64,000 nucleotides of DNA from Henriciella sp. (lineage in GTDB: Bacteria > Pseudomonadota > Alphaproteobacteria > Caulobacterales > Hyphomonadaceae), in contig JAJFFK010000045.1 in assembly GCA_021776655.1 (NCBI GenBank), positions 1-64,000 on the forward strand. The letters run 5' to 3'. The position numbers and the translations under genes are program-made. This document shows, one piece after another, positions 31,647 through 41,741 of this stretch (the first letter of the stretch is position 1; the number at the start of each line of letters is the position of its first letter). The notes under the pieces were generated by a model. It worked only from the letters and a program-made list of their open reading frames with translations. It was not told where the DNA came from and did not search any database.

Positions 31647-31811
31647 TAGGCTCCAAACCCACTCAAATCGCTGTTTTCACGGTGTGAGTTTGGCGCGAAG
31701 ACTAGGAAGCGTCGTGCAGAACTGGTTTACCCCAATTCAAAACGATGTTGACGCAGGCTTTGCGTCAAAGACGCGCCGTGAAAGTGGCGATTTGAGTGGG
31801 TTTGGAGCCTA
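31647..31811. mobile_element. MITE-like inverted-repeat element 2 (165 bp, TA-flanked)
   Basis: The left end TAGGCTCCAAACCCACTCAA continues ATCGC, and the right end is its exact complement for 25 bases, then imperfect to about 38 (TTTTCACGGTG against CGCCGTGAAAG). TA flanks both sides as in IS630-type insertion. There is no coding content. The middle contains GTTGACGCAGGCTTTGCGTCAA, another hairpin. It differs in sequence from element 1 but has the same architecture and position, just after a stop codon. Confidence 0.78.
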
Positions 31812-31872
31812 AGTAAACAGATTGTACGCTCTCCAGCGCCGGATCATTGATCCAGGTAGGAAGAGTGGTGGC

Positions 31873-32856
31873 CTAATTTATCTTGGAGCCCTCATCGCCC
31901 TGCGCAATCGGCTGGGCACCGTCGGCACTGAACACCTCCCCATTCAACATGGGTACAGCCGCGCCGTTTGGATCGACCGGTGCCTGGATCGCGCTGAAAG
32001 ACTGCTGCGCGAGCAGAACCGGGTCGCCCTCACGCGGCGCATCGAAACTGGCATAGGCCGCCTCAATCAGATCGGTGACATGCTGATCACGTGAGCGCGC
32101 GGTCGAGCCACCATACATCACCGCGATGACCCGGCGGCCACGGCGCTTTGCTGACGCCATCAAGTTGAAACCTGACGCCCGCGTGTAGCCCGTTTTAATC
32201 CCATCAACGCCCTCGACCCTGCCAATCAAGCCATTGTGGTTCTTGTAGACAGCCCGGCCCCATTTGAATTTAGTGTTGGAGAAATAGCCATAATAATCAG
32301 CATGATCCACTAGCACACGCTCGGCCAGGATCGCCATATCTCTGGCGGTTGAGAGTTGCTGTGAATCAGGCAGACCCGAGGCATTCTTGAATGTCGTATT
32401 GGTCATCCCCATCGACCGTGCTTTGACCGTCATCAAGGTCGCAAACCGGCTCTCGGTTCCGCCCAGTCGTTCGGCAACCACGACGGCAACATCATTGGCT
32501 GATTTTGTCACCAGTGCGTAGATTGCGTCTTTGATCGTAATCGTCGAACCGACCCGCAGGCGCAGTGAGGATGGCGGCTGCGAGGCGGCGTGGCGTGACA
32601 CTGTCAGGCGCTCATTCAAGCGCAGTTCGCCGCTCTTAAGAGCATCAAACAGCATGTAGAGGGTCATCGCCTTGGTCAGCGACGCAGGATAGCGCGCTTC
32701 GTCGGCATGGCGCGCGTGCAGAACCTGCCCCGTTTCCAGATCAATCACGATCGACGCATATTTCTCCGCACTGGCCGAGCCAGCGGTTACAGCCGTCGCA
32801 AGAATGGCGACCATACAGGCCGACTTGAACATAAGTGCGAGACCACGAAACGCCAT
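31873..32856 (-). CDS. D-alanyl-D-alanine carboxypeptidase (DacF/PBP5-like)
   Basis: This 327-residue penicillin-binding protein has a signal peptide (cleavage near GSASA, residue 30). All three active-site motifs are present: S59-L-T-K62 (nucleophile and base), S119-A-N121 and K221-T-G223. It trims the terminal D-Ala of peptidoglycan stem peptides in the periplasm. The domain ends at about residue 280. The remaining tail is unlike the beta-rich C-terminal domain of E. coli PBP5, so it may be shorter and free of a membrane anchor. The direction is away from the phasin gene. Confidence 0.94.
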   Translation of the reverse strand: MAFRGLALMFKSACMVAILATAVTAGSASAEKYASIVIDLETGQVLHARHADEARYPASLTKAMTLYMLFDALKSGELRLNERLTVSRHAASQPPSSLRLRVGSTITIKDAIYALVTKSANDVAVVVAERLGGTESRFATLMTVKARSMGMTNTTFKNASGLPDSQQLSTARDMAILAERVLVDHADYYGYFSNTKFKWGRAVYKNHNGLIGRVEGVDGIKTGYTRASGFNLMASAKRRGRRVIAVMYGGSTARSRDQHVTDLIEAAYASFDAPREGDPVLLAQQSFSAIQAPVDPNGAAVPMLNGEVFSADGAQPIAQGDEGSKIN

Positions 32857-33043
32857 GCAACTTCCTCCAGAACTATATGTCCGGTGCCCCGGATAATTCC
32901 CTAGGATCGAGCCATATGGTTTCCTAGTGGTAAATGCTGAAGCCTATTTTATTCATCATTGCACCTGAACATGCGGTAACATCACTGTTTTGTGTGTCGA
33001 AACGGCTGTGCTAGGTTGGTTTTCGATCAACTGGGAAATTGCC

Positions 33044-33445
33044 ATGTTCAAGAAACTCACCGAACTGCCTTTCAAGGCCGCTGCATCAGAATCATTCCGC
33101 AACATGGTGTTTAAATCAGTGTCCAAGAGTCCGAAGGCCCGTGACACGCTATTTGCCAGCATCCAAAGTGCCCAAGCCTCAACCAGCGGTGCCAAAGGCG
33201 CTGGCACTCTGGTCAAGCGCCAGATCACTGATTATCTTGAGCAGGCCGCCGATGTGCGCCAGAAGCTGACCGACGCCGCGTCTATTGAAGAGGCCGTGAA
33301 AGCCCATGCAGACTATGTGACCTCGGTGATGGAAACCAATATGAACGGGGTCACCGACATGGCTGGATTGTGGGCTGATACATTCCGGGAAACGGTGGCG
33401 CCGATTGCCCGTCAGGCACAGAAAATTGCCAAAGGTAAGAAATAG
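33044..33445 (+). CDS. Phasin family protein
   Basis: The 133-residue protein is almost wholly alpha-helical and polar, and matches the phasin family (MFKKLTELPFKAAASESFRN, ARDTLFASIQSAQ, and DYVTSVMETNMNGVTDMAGLWADTFRETVAPIARQAQKIAKG). Phasins coat polyhydroxyalkanoate granules in the cytoplasm. No PHA synthase is in the window, so granule binding is by family only. The ATG is chosen where the conserved sequence begins; the longer frame upstream is not expected to be translated. Confidence 0.82.
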   Translation: MFKKLTELPFKAAASESFRNMVFKSVSKSPKARDTLFASIQSAQASTSGAKGAGTLVKRQITDYLEQAADVRQKLTDAASIEEAVKAHADYVTSVMETNMNGVTDMAGLWADTFRETVAPIARQAQKIAKGKK

Positions 33446-33483
33446 GCACTGACAGGCACTGAGATTCCGTCCACAGTTTCAAA

Positions 33484-33885
33484 ATGGCAGACTTTATCTC
33501 ATTCGAAACTCTGACGCGCCCGGCGAAACCCAATACTTATCTGGTCGCCCCAGATGGCTTGTGCGCGAACGCAAAGGTCGACGCGGCGTCGCCTGACCTG
33601 CTTGGTTCACCACGCGGTGTGTTCTCACAATTAAGTGAAATCATCGCGAGCGAGCGGCGCTGGGGAAAACTGCGTGTCGACCCAGAGGGTCTGCGTTTGC
33701 GTTTCATCGCCCGCTCGGCGCTGATGCGATTTACCGACGACATTGATATTCGCGTTCTGACCGCGAATGAAGCGGGCGGCGCAACCCGTGTCGCCATCTA
33801 CTCGCGCTCACGGATCGGCTATTCAGACCTTGGGGCGAATGCCAAGCGGGTCAACGATCTGCTTGCGAGGCTGATCGCAAAATGA
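33484..33885 (+). CDS. DUF1499 protein
   Basis: The 133-residue protein matches DUF1499: PKPNTYLVAPDG-type motif (RPAKPNTYLVAPDGL), FSQLSEIIASERRWGKLRVDPEGLRLRFIARSALMRFTDDIDIRV, and VAIYSRSRIGYSDLGANAKRVNDLLARL. No signal peptide. It is a single-domain version of the C-terminal part of the larger protein at 39655. Function unknown. It lies 38 bases behind the phasin gene, and clpS follows 75 bases later. Confidence 0.85.
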   Translation: MADFISFETLTRPAKPNTYLVAPDGLCANAKVDAASPDLLGSPRGVFSQLSEIIASERRWGKLRVDPEGLRLRFIARSALMRFTDDIDIRVLTANEAGGATRVAIYSRSRIGYSDLGANAKRVNDLLARLIAK

Positions 33886-33960
33886 CCATCTTTCCGGTTG
33901 ATCCTACGTCACATCAGCAACAGTCTTAACAATCACAAACGAACCCCTATCTTCGACAGC

Positions 33961-34335
33961 ATGAACACACACTCTGACCTCTTGACCATATCGGCATCGG
34001 ACCAACCGGATGACCCATCCGGGCCAGGCCGTGGTGATGACGGCTTGAAGCTGGCGACAAAAACGCAGGTGCGCACAAAAAAACCGTCAATGTACCGCGT
34101 CTTGATCCTGAATGATGACTACACGCCGATGGAATTTGTCGTGTTGGTTCTTGAGCGCTATTTCCACAAAAACCGTGAACAAGCGACAAGGATCATGCTG
34201 CATGTGCACCAAAAAGGCGTCGGTGTGTGCGGTGTCTTTACATACGAGGTTGCCGAAACCAAGGTAGCAGGCGTGATGGACCTTGCCCGGCGCAATGAAC
34301 ATCCGCTGCAGTGTACGATGGAAAAAGAGGATTAG
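33961..34335 (+). CDS. clpS: ClpS adaptor protein
   Basis: The 124-residue adaptor has a flexible N-terminal region of about 45 residues, then the ClpS core: [46 protein letters not shown] and [32 protein letters not shown] and the HxxG-containing helix make the N-degron pocket. It delivers N-end-rule substrates to ClpAP in the cytoplasm. I use the ATG giving MNTHSDLLT. It is directly followed by clpA 12 bases later, the standard gene pair. Confidence 0.96.
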   Translation: MNTHSDLLTISASDQPDDPSGPGRGDDGLKLATKTQVRTKKPSMYRVLILNDDYTPMEFVVLVLERYFHKNREQATRIMLHVHQKGVGVCGVFTYEVAETKVAGVMDLARRNEHPLQCTMEKED

Positions 34336-34347
34336 GAGCGTAAGAAA

Positions 34348-36675
34348 ATGCCAAGTTTGACCCCTAGCCTCGAACAAGCCCTTGAACGCGCCCTAAACGC
34401 AGCGGTTGAACGCGATCACGAGTATGCAACGCTTGAGCATTTGCTGCTCGCCCTGACCGAGGACGAAGACGCGATTGAGGTGATGACCGCCTGCAAGGTT
34501 GATATCCCATCGCTGAAAGCCGCGCTGGTGGAATATATCGATGAAGACCTGTCGAGCCTGGTAACCGACAATCCATCCGGCCGTGCGCAACCGACCGCCG
34601 CATTCCAGCGCGTGGTACAGCGCGCTGTCTTGCATGTTGAAAGCTCCGGACGCGATGAAGTGTCTGGTGCCAATATCCTGATCTCGATCTTTTCTGAGCG
34701 CGAGAGCCACGCCACCTATTTCCTGCAGGAACAGGACATGACGCGCTATGATGCGGTCAATTTCGTTTCGCATGGGGTCTCGAAAGTGCCCGGGCTTGAT
34801 CGCGCGCAGTCGCCGCAAGGCGCTGAACAATCGGCTGAAGAAGGCCCCAAAGCCCCTGAGAACGAAGCGCTTGAAGCCTATTGCGTCAACCTCAACCAGA
34901 AAGCGCGTGACGGCAAGATTGACCCACTGATCGGCCGTCAGCTTGAGATTGAGCGCTGTATTGAAGTCCTGTGCCGCCGCTCCAAGAACAATCCGATCCT
35001 GGTCGGTGATCCGGGCGTTGGCAAAACGGCGATTGCCGAAGGCCTGGCCAAGATGATCGTCGACGAAGAGGTGCCTGAAATCCTCGCCGATGCGGTGATC
35101 TGGTCGCTCGATATGGGCGCGCTTCTAGCCGGTACACGCTATCGCGGTGACTTCGAAGAGCGCCTGAAAGCGGTGATGAAAGAGGTTGGCAATCTCGACA
35201 AGGGCATCCTGTTCATCGACGAAATCCACACAATTATCGGCGCTGGCGCAACCTCTGGCGGGGCGATGGACGCGTCCAACCTGCTCAAACCTGCCTTGCA
35301 GAATGGCGATGTGCGCTGCATGGGATCGACCACGTTCAAGGAATACAAACAGCATTTCGAGAAAGACCGCGCCCTGTCGCGCCGGTTTCGCAAGATTGAT
35401 GTGGTTGAGCCAAATATCGAAGACGCGGTGAAAATTCTGCTCGGCCTCAAGCCGGTGTTCGAGGACTTCCACGGCTTGCGCTATACCAATGACGCGATCC
35501 GCTCAGCGGTGGAATTATCAGCCCGCTACATGACTGACCGCAAACTCCCCGACAAAGCGATTGATGTGATCGACGAGGCGGGCGCGACGCAATGGCTGGT
35601 CCCCGCTGACAAACGCAAGAAGACTATCGGCGTCAGAGAGATCGAGGCCATCGTCGCCAAGATCGCGCGCATTCCGCCCAAACAGGTCACCAAGGATGAT
35701 GCCCAACAGCTCAAGTCGCTGGAAGCTGATCTCAAGCGTGTGGTGTTCGGACAGGATGAAGCCATCGGCGCGGTCGCCTCGGCGATCAAACTGTCGCGCG
35801 CGGGTTTGCGTGAACCTGACAAGCCAATCGGCTCATACTTGTTCACCGGCCCAACCGGCGTCGGCAAGACCGAGGTCACAAAACAGCTCGCCAATATTCT
35901 CGGGGTTGAGCTGCACCGCTTTGATATGTCGGAATATATGGAGCGTCATTCGGTGTCGCGCCTGATCGGTTCACCACCGGGATATGTCGGCTATGATGAG
36001 GGCGGCCTGCTCACCGATGCAGTGATGCAAACGCCGCATTGTGTCATTCTGCTGGATGAGATTGAGAAGGCCCACCCGGACCTGTTCAATATCCTGCTAC
36101 AGGTCATGGACCATGGCACCTTGACCGATGCGGTCGGACGCAAGGTCGATTTCCGCAATGTCATCCTGGTCATGACGACCAATGCGGGCGCGTCGGATGC
36201 GGCGAAAAATGCCATCGGGTTTGGCCGTGGCCGCAAGACCGACGAGCAGGAAGACGCGCTCAAACGCCTGTTCACGCCAGAGTTCCGCAACCGCCTCGAC
36301 AGCGTCATCACCTTTGGCGGCCTGACCCCTGAGATCATCGAGAAAGTGGTAGAGAAATTCATTCTGCAGCTGGAAATCCAGCTCGCCGACCGCAATGTCA
36401 CGATCAATCTGTCCACTGATGCCCGTAACTGGCTCGCCAAGCGCGGCTTCGACGCCGAGTTCGGCGCGCGGCCTTTGGCTCGGACCATCTCCGAACACGT
36501 CAAGAAACCGATGGCTGAAGAGCTGCTCTTCGGCAAACTGGCCAAAGGCGGCACAGTTAAAATCGGTCTGGACAAGAAGACTGACGAGCTGAGCTTCAAA
36601 TATGTCGAAGACAAGCCCCGCAAAAAACCAAAGTCACTCGGCACGCCGGGTAAAGGGACACCGGAGAAGGTTTAG
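34348..36675 (+). CDS. clpA: ClpA, ATP-dependent Clp protease ATP-binding subunit
   Basis: The 775-residue AAA+ unfoldase has the N-terminal Clp repeat domain (about 1-150: [20 protein letters not shown]). The first AAA+ module carries Walker A GDPGVGKT (220-227) and Walker [11 protein letters not shown]; the second carries Walker A GPTGVGKT (501-508). The conserved pore and sensor regions are present, ending with the C-terminal D2-small domain ([30 protein letters not shown]). It unfolds substrates for ClpP and works with ClpS. It ends in a Lys-rich tail. ClpP itself is not in the window. Confidence 0.97.
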   Translation: MPSLTPSLEQALERALNAAVERDHEYATLEHLLLALTEDEDAIEVMTACKVDIPSLKAALVEYIDEDLSSLVTDNPSGRAQPTAAFQRVVQRAVLHVESSGRDEVSGANILISIFSERESHATYFLQEQDMTRYDAVNFVSHGVSKVPGLDRAQSPQGAEQSAEEGPKAPENEALEAYCVNLNQKARDGKIDPLIGRQLEIERCIEVLCRRSKNNPILVGDPGVGKTAIAEGLAKMIVDEEVPEILADAVIWSLDMGALLAGTRYRGDFEERLKAVMKEVGNLDKGILFIDEIHTIIGAGATSGGAMDASNLLKPALQNGDVRCMGSTTFKEYKQHFEKDRALSRRFRKIDVVEPNIEDAVKILLGLKPVFEDFHGLRYTNDAIRSAVELSARYMTDRKLPDKAIDVIDEAGATQWLVPADKRKKTIGVREIEAIVAKIARIPPKQVTKDDAQQLKSLEADLKRVVFGQDEAIGAVASAIKLSRAGLREPDKPIGSYLFTGPTGVGKTEVTKQLANILGVELHRFDMSEYMERHSVSRLIGSPPGYVGYDEGGLLTDAVMQTPHCVILLDEIEKAHPDLFNILLQVMDHGTLTDAVGRKVDFRNVILVMTTNAGASDAAKNAIGFGRGRKTDEQEDALKRLFTPEFRNRLDSVITFGGLTPEIIEKVVEKFILQLEIQLADRNVTINLSTDARNWLAKRGFDAEFGARPLARTISEHVKKPMAEELLFGKLAKGGTVKIGLDKKTDELSFKYVEDKPRKKPKSLGTPGKGTPEKV

Positions 36676-36736
36676 GGGTGGCCTCGCCAGCTTCCGGCAT
36701 CTGAGGGCGTAACGCAGCACTTTCCGTTTCCCCTGC

Positions 36737-36822
36737 GAAGGCAGGGGCCTATGGCGGTTGAGGGTTGGCCTGGCCGCCCCGGTCGCCATGGATGCCTGCC
36801 TGCGCAGGCAGGGCGGGAGCGG
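36737..36822. repeat. Inverted repeat with GCCTGCCTGCGCAGGC core
   Basis: GCCATGGATGCCTGCCTGCG and its CAGGCAGGGCGGG partner form a palindrome at about 36786-36818. CCCTGCGAAGGCAGGG lies at 36737-36752. The intergenic space between clpA and the GDPD gene holds nothing else. Related to the palindromes at 3914-4060. Confidence 0.65.
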
Positions 36823-36888
36823 GGGAAAATGTGTCTAATGGCTGTGCCTGACCAAAAGCTGGCATCCACAGTTCCCTTATCCGCACCC

Positions 36889-37848
36889 TCACCTCGCTCC
36901 GCACTTCTCCAGCGCCCGCTCGTCTGCGCTCAACGCACTTGCGACTTCGAACACTTTGTCTGTGGCGAGCAGGACGAGCCCGCCATCGGCCATGTCCTGA
37001 TATTCTGACAGGTCACCATCAGCGAGATATTGATCGTCGAGGCGCTCGCCGACACGTCCCAACGTGCCGAACGCAGCTTCAATTCCGCGTCGGCCGAGCG
37101 CCGCCCAGGCGCGGTCATTTGGGTAGCGCGTGCCGGTCCAGGCGATGACGTTTTTCATATCTACACCGCCTCGCTCCAGCTCAGCCTGATGCTCGCGGCT
37201 ATTGACGCTAGCCGTCATCATCAGGTCCGGCGCGAGGCTCGCCACTTCGAAAGCCTGATGATCATTATAGGTGATCAGGATGACGTTATGCTCGGCTTTG
37301 GCGGCGCGGACATGGCTGATAATATTGCGGAAGCTGGTCGTGTCTTTCTTGTCGAGCTCAACAATCGCCCTGGCATCGCGCGCCCATAACAATACGTCGC
37401 TAAGCTTGGGCGGCGCGAACGCTGTCGTGCGGCCATCATCATCGACCAGCTTGAGCCCAGAGATCGTCGCCCAGTCGGTATCGGCCACTGCGCCGCCGCC
37501 AGTGGTTGTGCGTCCGAGCGAGCGATCATGCATCAGGAACAAGACCCCATCGCGGCTCTCGGCGACATCAATCTCGTGGATCGGTGTCGCATTGGCGGTC
37601 ACGTATTGCAGCGTCTCAAGCGCGTTCTCTGGATAGCCCGATGACGGGCCGCCGCGATGCGACGCGATCAGCATGCCGCCTTCCGCGCGCATGCAATCGA
37701 AGAAATCGGGCAGAGGGCCAAATGACAGGGTCTGCGCAATAGGGGAGGCGTCCGGCGCGGTCTCCGTCTGCGGCGCCGGATCGCTGGGACCACAAGCGCC
37801 AAGACCGCTGGCGATCGTCACAAATAGCGCGAGGTGGGATAATTTCAT
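36889..37848 (-). CDS. Glycerophosphodiester phosphodiesterase family lipoprotein
   Basis: The 319-residue lipoprotein (lipobox GLGAC, Cys19) has a GDPD-type TIM-barrel: LIASHRGGPSSGYPENALETL (catalytic His-Arg and the Glu), IHEIDVAESRDGVLFLMHDRSLGRTTTG (metal-binding E-x-D and the general-acid His). Later come AIVELDKKD, HNVILITYND and GGLVLLATDKVFEVA. It likely hydrolyses glycerophosphodiesters from lipids at the envelope. The metal ligands and His are present, so it is probably active. It is the only gene facing the clpA end; the acyl-CoA ligase is divergent. Confidence 0.9.
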   Translation of the reverse strand: MKLSHLALFVTIASGLGACGPSDPAPQTETAPDASPIAQTLSFGPLPDFFDCMRAEGGMLIASHRGGPSSGYPENALETLQYVTANATPIHEIDVAESRDGVLFLMHDRSLGRTTTGGGAVADTDWATISGLKLVDDDGRTTAFAPPKLSDVLLWARDARAIVELDKKDTTSFRNIISHVRAAKAEHNVILITYNDHQAFEVASLAPDLMMTASVNSREHQAELERGGVDMKNVIAWTGTRYPNDRAWAALGRRGIEAAFGTLGRVGERLDDQYLADGDLSEYQDMADGGLVLLATDKVFEVASALSADERALEKCGAR

Positions 37849-37950
37849 GGGCTGAACACTTTCATTTCTTGCGATTGGCTTGCGTCCAACCTACAACATC
37901 AAGCAGCGCCTGTAAGTGGCGGATACAAAACAGTTATTGGAGGACGCCCA

Positions 37951-39576
37951 ATGCAAGGGATTATGCAAGATTGGCCGCTGACCGTGAACAAATTGCTTGA
38001 ACACGCGAAGCTAATCAACCCTACCCGTGAAATCATTACGCGCCGTGTTAGCGGCAAGATCGTGCGGACCAATTACGCCGCCGTGTATGACCATTCCAAA
38101 CAGGTCTCTTCAGCGCTGATCGATGAAGGCATTGGCCTCGGTGACCGGGTTGCCACGCTCGGCTGGAACTCGGCGCGGCACATGGAAAGCTGGTATGGCG
38201 CGATGGGCATCGGCGCGGTGCTGCACACGATCAATCCGCGTTTGCTCCCGGATCAGATCGCCTGGATTGCCAATCATGCCGAAGACAAAATCTTGATCTT
38301 CGACATCACATTTCTGCCGATTGTTGAGGCGATCAAGGACAAGCTGGAGACGATCAAGACCTTCGTCATCTATGCCGGCGCAGAGGACATGCCGGAAAAT
38401 TCGCTTGGCGCGGTGGCTTACGATATCTGGATTGATGGCCGCAGCAGGGATGTGCGCTGGGGCGACTTTCCCGAAGATACGGCCTGCGGGCTTTGCTACA
38501 CGTCAGGCACAACCGGCAATCCGAAAGGCGTGCTCTACTCGCACCGCTCCAACGTCCTGCATACGCTGGTCACGATGAGCAAGGATGCGATGGGCATGGG
38601 CGCCGATGATGTCGTCTTGCCAGTCGTGCCGATGTTCCATGCCAATGCCTGGGGACTGGCGCTGTCATGTCCCGGGACTGGCGCGAATATGGTGATGCCG
38701 GGTGCGCAAATGGATGGCGCCTCAATCTATGAATTACTCGATACCGAGAAAGTCACGATCACAGCGGCTGTACCGACGGTTTGGCTGCTCTTGCTCGCTT
38801 ACTTGCGCGAGAATGGTCTGAAATTGCCGCACTTGAAGAAGGTGATTATTGGCGGCTCGGCGATCCCGGAAAATATCCTGCGCGCCTTTGAGGTCGAGTT
38901 CGAGGTTGATGTCGTGCACGCTTGGGGCATGACCGAAACCTCACCGCTCGGCACGCTGGGAACGCTACCACCGCACCTGATGGATGCCGATATTGATCTA
39001 CGCATGGGGCAGAAGCTGAAGCAGGGCCGTCCGCCATTTGGAGTTGAGTTGAAAGTCGTCAATGAGGCTGGCGAGGAGTTACCGCGCGATGGCAAATCTG
39101 CGGGCACTTTGCTGGTGCGCGGCGCAGCGATTGCGGCGGGTTATTTCAAAGGTGATGGCGGCAATGTCCTCGACGAGGATAGCTGGTTCGATACCGGGGA
39201 TGTCGCCAATATTGATGAGTTCGGCACGATGCAAATCACCGACCGCTCCAAGGATGTGATCAAATCTGGCGGTGAATGGATCAGCTCAATCGACATTGAA
39301 AACTTCGCCCTTGCCCATCCGCAAGTTGCCAATGCCGCTGCGATTGGCGTCTATCATCCAAAATGGGATGAGCGGCCATTGCTGATCATTCAGTCGGCGC
39401 AAGGCGAAAGCCCGACCAAGGAAGACATCCTTGCTTCGCTTGAAGGCAAGATCGCCAAATGGTGGACACCAGATGATGTCCAGTTCATTGACGAGATCCC
39501 ACTCGGCGCCACAGGCAAGATCAACAAGCTGGCCCTGCGCGAGCATTTCAAGGATTACAAGCTACCAACCGCCTGA
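37951..39576 (+). CDS. Medium/long-chain fatty acid--CoA ligase (AMP-forming, AlkK-like)
   Basis: The 541-residue adenylate-forming enzyme has [19 protein letters not shown] (P-loop, about 182-200), [42 protein letters not shown] (A5), [11 protein letters not shown] (A7), and [20 protein letters not shown] (A8). It ends with [16 protein letters not shown], containing the catalytic Lys of A10. It activates a fatty acid to acyl-CoA via acyl-AMP. Start and first region ([19 protein letters not shown]) fit the AlkK/FadD3-like branch that acts on medium or long chains; the exact chain length is uncertain. Confidence 0.94.
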   Translation: MQGIMQDWPLTVNKLLEHAKLINPTREIITRRVSGKIVRTNYAAVYDHSKQVSSALIDEGIGLGDRVATLGWNSARHMESWYGAMGIGAVLHTINPRLLPDQIAWIANHAEDKILIFDITFLPIVEAIKDKLETIKTFVIYAGAEDMPENSLGAVAYDIWIDGRSRDVRWGDFPEDTACGLCYTSGTTGNPKGVLYSHRSNVLHTLVTMSKDAMGMGADDVVLPVVPMFHANAWGLALSCPGTGANMVMPGAQMDGASIYELLDTEKVTITAAVPTVWLLLLAYLRENGLKLPHLKKVIIGGSAIPENILRAFEVEFEVDVVHAWGMTETSPLGTLGTLPPHLMDADIDLRMGQKLKQGRPPFGVELKVVNEAGEELPRDGKSAGTLLVRGAAIAAGYFKGDGGNVLDEDSWFDTGDVANIDEFGTMQITDRSKDVIKSGGEWISSIDIENFALAHPQVANAAAIGVYHPKWDERPLLIIQSAQGESPTKEDILASLEGKIAKWWTPDDVQFIDEIPLGATGKINKLALREHFKDYKLPTA

Positions 39577-39654
39577 GATTAGGCTCATTAGTATAATTAC
39601 CTGAACAGGTGTGAACGCGTACATCTGTCCCCGATACCGATTGAGGAATAGATC

Positions 39655-40707
39655 ATGAGTAATATAATGGAAACCAAGGGCCGCGACGCGGTGATTGGAC
39701 TAACACTTGGCACTCTGCTCGCAATTTGGGTCGTGACGGCCTTTATTGGGCAGGGCCTTGTCTTGACTCCAGGCAATGATGTTGCGTCCACGGCCTGGAT
39801 GTTCCCAGTCTCTATTCTTGTAGCTGGTGCACTGGGATCGTTTGCGTTCTGGCGTTTGGGATCAACCGGGCAAGCGCTTGCCGGAGCGGCTTTGGTCATT
39901 GCCATTCTATCAGTCGTGTATGTTGCACTGGCTGCACTTGGATCAAAATGGGGTTGGTGGAACTTTAGCAACGGCTTTGCCATGCTGCTCGGGCCATGGG
40001 GTAAACGGGTGATGTTTGGTGCGGTTGGCGTTGGTACGGCAGCTCTGATTATTGGCTTAGTCACGCCTGGCCGCGTGCGTCCGGTATTACTCGCGCTGCC
40101 CGCAGCTTTCATCGCTATTCGACTTATTTCGACGATTGCGGGTCAGGGCACGCTGGCCGGGTCGGTCCCGCCAATACACGATATTCAAACCAATTGGGCT
40201 GACCCGGTGCATTTCTCAAGCGCATTGATGGAGCTACGCGGCGAAGATAGTAACCCGGTCCGGTATGGCGCAGACGCGGTTTTTCGTAATCCCGGCAGCG
40301 CCCAATTTGGTGGTAAACTGATCGCGGACATTCAAGAAGCCGCCGAATGCCCATCACATGATGATGAGACTTGCGAAGATGGCGAAACACTCAGACCGTA
40401 CAGACCACTGGACACGGTCATCCTTGCCGCTTCGCCCGCCGCTGTGTTCGAAGCCTCTTTGCGTATTGTCGACCAGAGCGGCTGGACATTGGTGACGTCG
40501 CAGCAAGATGATGGTGTTATCGAAGCGACCAATATCTCACCTTGGTGGGGCTTTAAAGACGATGTTGCTATTCGTATTCGCGCGACCGACACGGGTGGCA
40601 GTGCCATCGATATGCGCTCAATCAGCCGGGTTGGCGGCTCTGATCTTGGCGCCAATGAGCGCCGGGTCACGCAGTTCCTCTACGACCTGAAAGGTCAGTC
40701 CTTCTAG
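39655..40707 (+). CDS. Membrane protein with C-terminal DUF1499 domain
   Basis: The 350-residue protein has about four or five membrane helices in its first half (LTLGTLLAIWVVTAFIGQGLVL, MFPVSILVAGALGSFAFW, ALAGAALVIAILSVVYVALAAL, VMFGAVGVGTAALIIGLV and VLLALPAAFIAIRLISTIAG). A soluble DUF1499 domain fills the C-terminal half (DTVILAASPAAVFEASLRIV, EATNISPWWGFKDDVAIRIR, SRVGGSDLGANERRVTQFL). The role is unknown. It is a second DUF1499 in the window, here fused to membrane segments. It converges with the MBL-fold gene. Confidence 0.88.
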   Translation: MSNIMETKGRDAVIGLTLGTLLAIWVVTAFIGQGLVLTPGNDVASTAWMFPVSILVAGALGSFAFWRLGSTGQALAGAALVIAILSVVYVALAALGSKWGWWNFSNGFAMLLGPWGKRVMFGAVGVGTAALIIGLVTPGRVRPVLLALPAAFIAIRLISTIAGQGTLAGSVPPIHDIQTNWADPVHFSSALMELRGEDSNPVRYGADAVFRNPGSAQFGGKLIADIQEAAECPSHDDETCEDGETLRPYRPLDTVILAASPAAVFEASLRIVDQSGWTLVTSQQDDGVIEATNISPWWGFKDDVAIRIRATDTGGSAIDMRSISRVGGSDLGANERRVTQFLYDLKGQSF

Positions 40708-40734
40708 GTCCCGCGTGATAGAGCGGAGCTGTGC

Positions 40735-40760
40735 CCCGCTAAAGTCAAACCCTTAGCGGG
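40735..40760. terminator. Possible bidirectional terminator hairpin
   Basis: CCCGCTAA (40735-40742) and TTAGCGGG (40753-40760) form an 8-bp stem across ten bases, between two convergent stops (40707 and 40786). There is no T-run, so this is tentative. Confidence 0.4.
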
Positions 40761-40785
40761 ATGCGGTACAAAACGAGGAACCTGT

Positions 40786-41697
40786 TCAGGCCTCGACGCT
40801 CACCAAACGGAAGCCGCTTTTTACCCGTGGCGTCTCATCCTCGCACAGCACGCGGCCTTCATCGATCAGCTTGACCATATGACCGAGCAGAGACAGGCAT
40901 GCGGCAGGGAACAGACGCTCTTCAAGGCCAACATACATGTCTTTGACCATGTTCGCGATTGAGGCTTCGCCCGCCGTCAAATGTTCGATTATGCCATCTT
41001 CGCGCATTTGGCGGTGCTGACGGTAAGCCTGGATAAATTCCGCGACAAAACCCTTGCCTTCGATAGGTGAGCCATGGGCTGGCCACAGCGTTTCAAAACC
41101 GCGCGCTTCAACCTTGTCGAGACTGGCGAAATAGTCAGCCATATTGCCGTCTGGCGGGGCCACAATCGTGGTCGACCATCCCATGATGTGATCACCCGTC
41201 AGACAAGCATTCTCTTGTTTCAAATCGAAGCAAAGATGGCTGCACGTGTGGCCTGGGGTCTCAATTGTTTCCAAAGTCCAGCCCGGACCAGAGAACGTAT
41301 CGCCGTCGCCTATCATTTCGTCTGGGTAGAACCCGACATCGTCTTCAGAGCCCAACTCGCCCTTGGCAGTTGGTTTGCCACAGTCTTTTGAATAGACCTT
41401 GCATCCGGCCCATTCAGCAAAGGGCCGGGCCAATGGCGAATGATCAGAATGGCCATGCGAGACCAACACATATTTGACCGTTTCCCCGACCAGCGCAGCT
41501 TTCAGCGCCTCGAAGTGAGCCTCATCATATGGGCCGGGATCAAGCACAGCGACCTCACCCTTGCCAATGACATATGTGCCTGTGCCAACGAACGTGAACG
41601 GGCCAGGATTGTTGGCAACGACACGCCTGATCAGCGGGGAAACTTGATCAACTTTGCCGTATTCAAAGTCGATGTCACGAATAAAGGGAATAGCCAT
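40786..41697 (-). CDS. MBL-fold metallohydrolase (LACTB2/glyoxalase II-like)
   Basis: The 303-residue protein has the metallo-beta-lactamase metal motif H81-x-H83-x-D85-H86 (VSHGHSDHSPLARP). Later ligands are TPGHTCSH (His), TGDHIMG (bridging Asp) and WPAHGSPI (His), so a dinuclear zinc site is complete. The order fits the LACTB2/RNase Z-like or glyoxalase-II branch; the substrate is unknown. It lies 44 bases after the ATP-grasp-like gene on the same strand, and the two may be co-transcribed. Confidence 0.92.
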   Translation of the reverse strand: MAIPFIRDIDFEYGKVDQVSPLIRRVVANNPGPFTFVGTGTYVIGKGEVAVLDPGPYDEAHFEALKAALVGETVKYVLVSHGHSDHSPLARPFAEWAGCKVYSKDCGKPTAKGELGSEDDVGFYPDEMIGDGDTFSGPGWTLETIETPGHTCSHLCFDLKQENACLTGDHIMGWSTTIVAPPDGNMADYFASLDKVEARGFETLWPAHGSPIEGKGFVAEFIQAYRQHRQMREDGIIEHLTAGEASIANMVKDMYVGLEERLFPAACLSLLGHMVKLIDEGRVLCEDETPRVKSGFRLVSVEA

Positions 41698-41741
41698 GGA
41701 GGAACGCAGTCTCTTGTTTGCTCGGGCACTATTGGCCCTTT

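Noticed and set aside
33898-33960. Upstream extension of clpS beginning MILRHIS, resembling the repeated MILRRIT module
   Set aside because: It begins at TTG without a ribosome site, the resemblance is only a few residues, and ClpS similarity starts well after the ATG at 33961.
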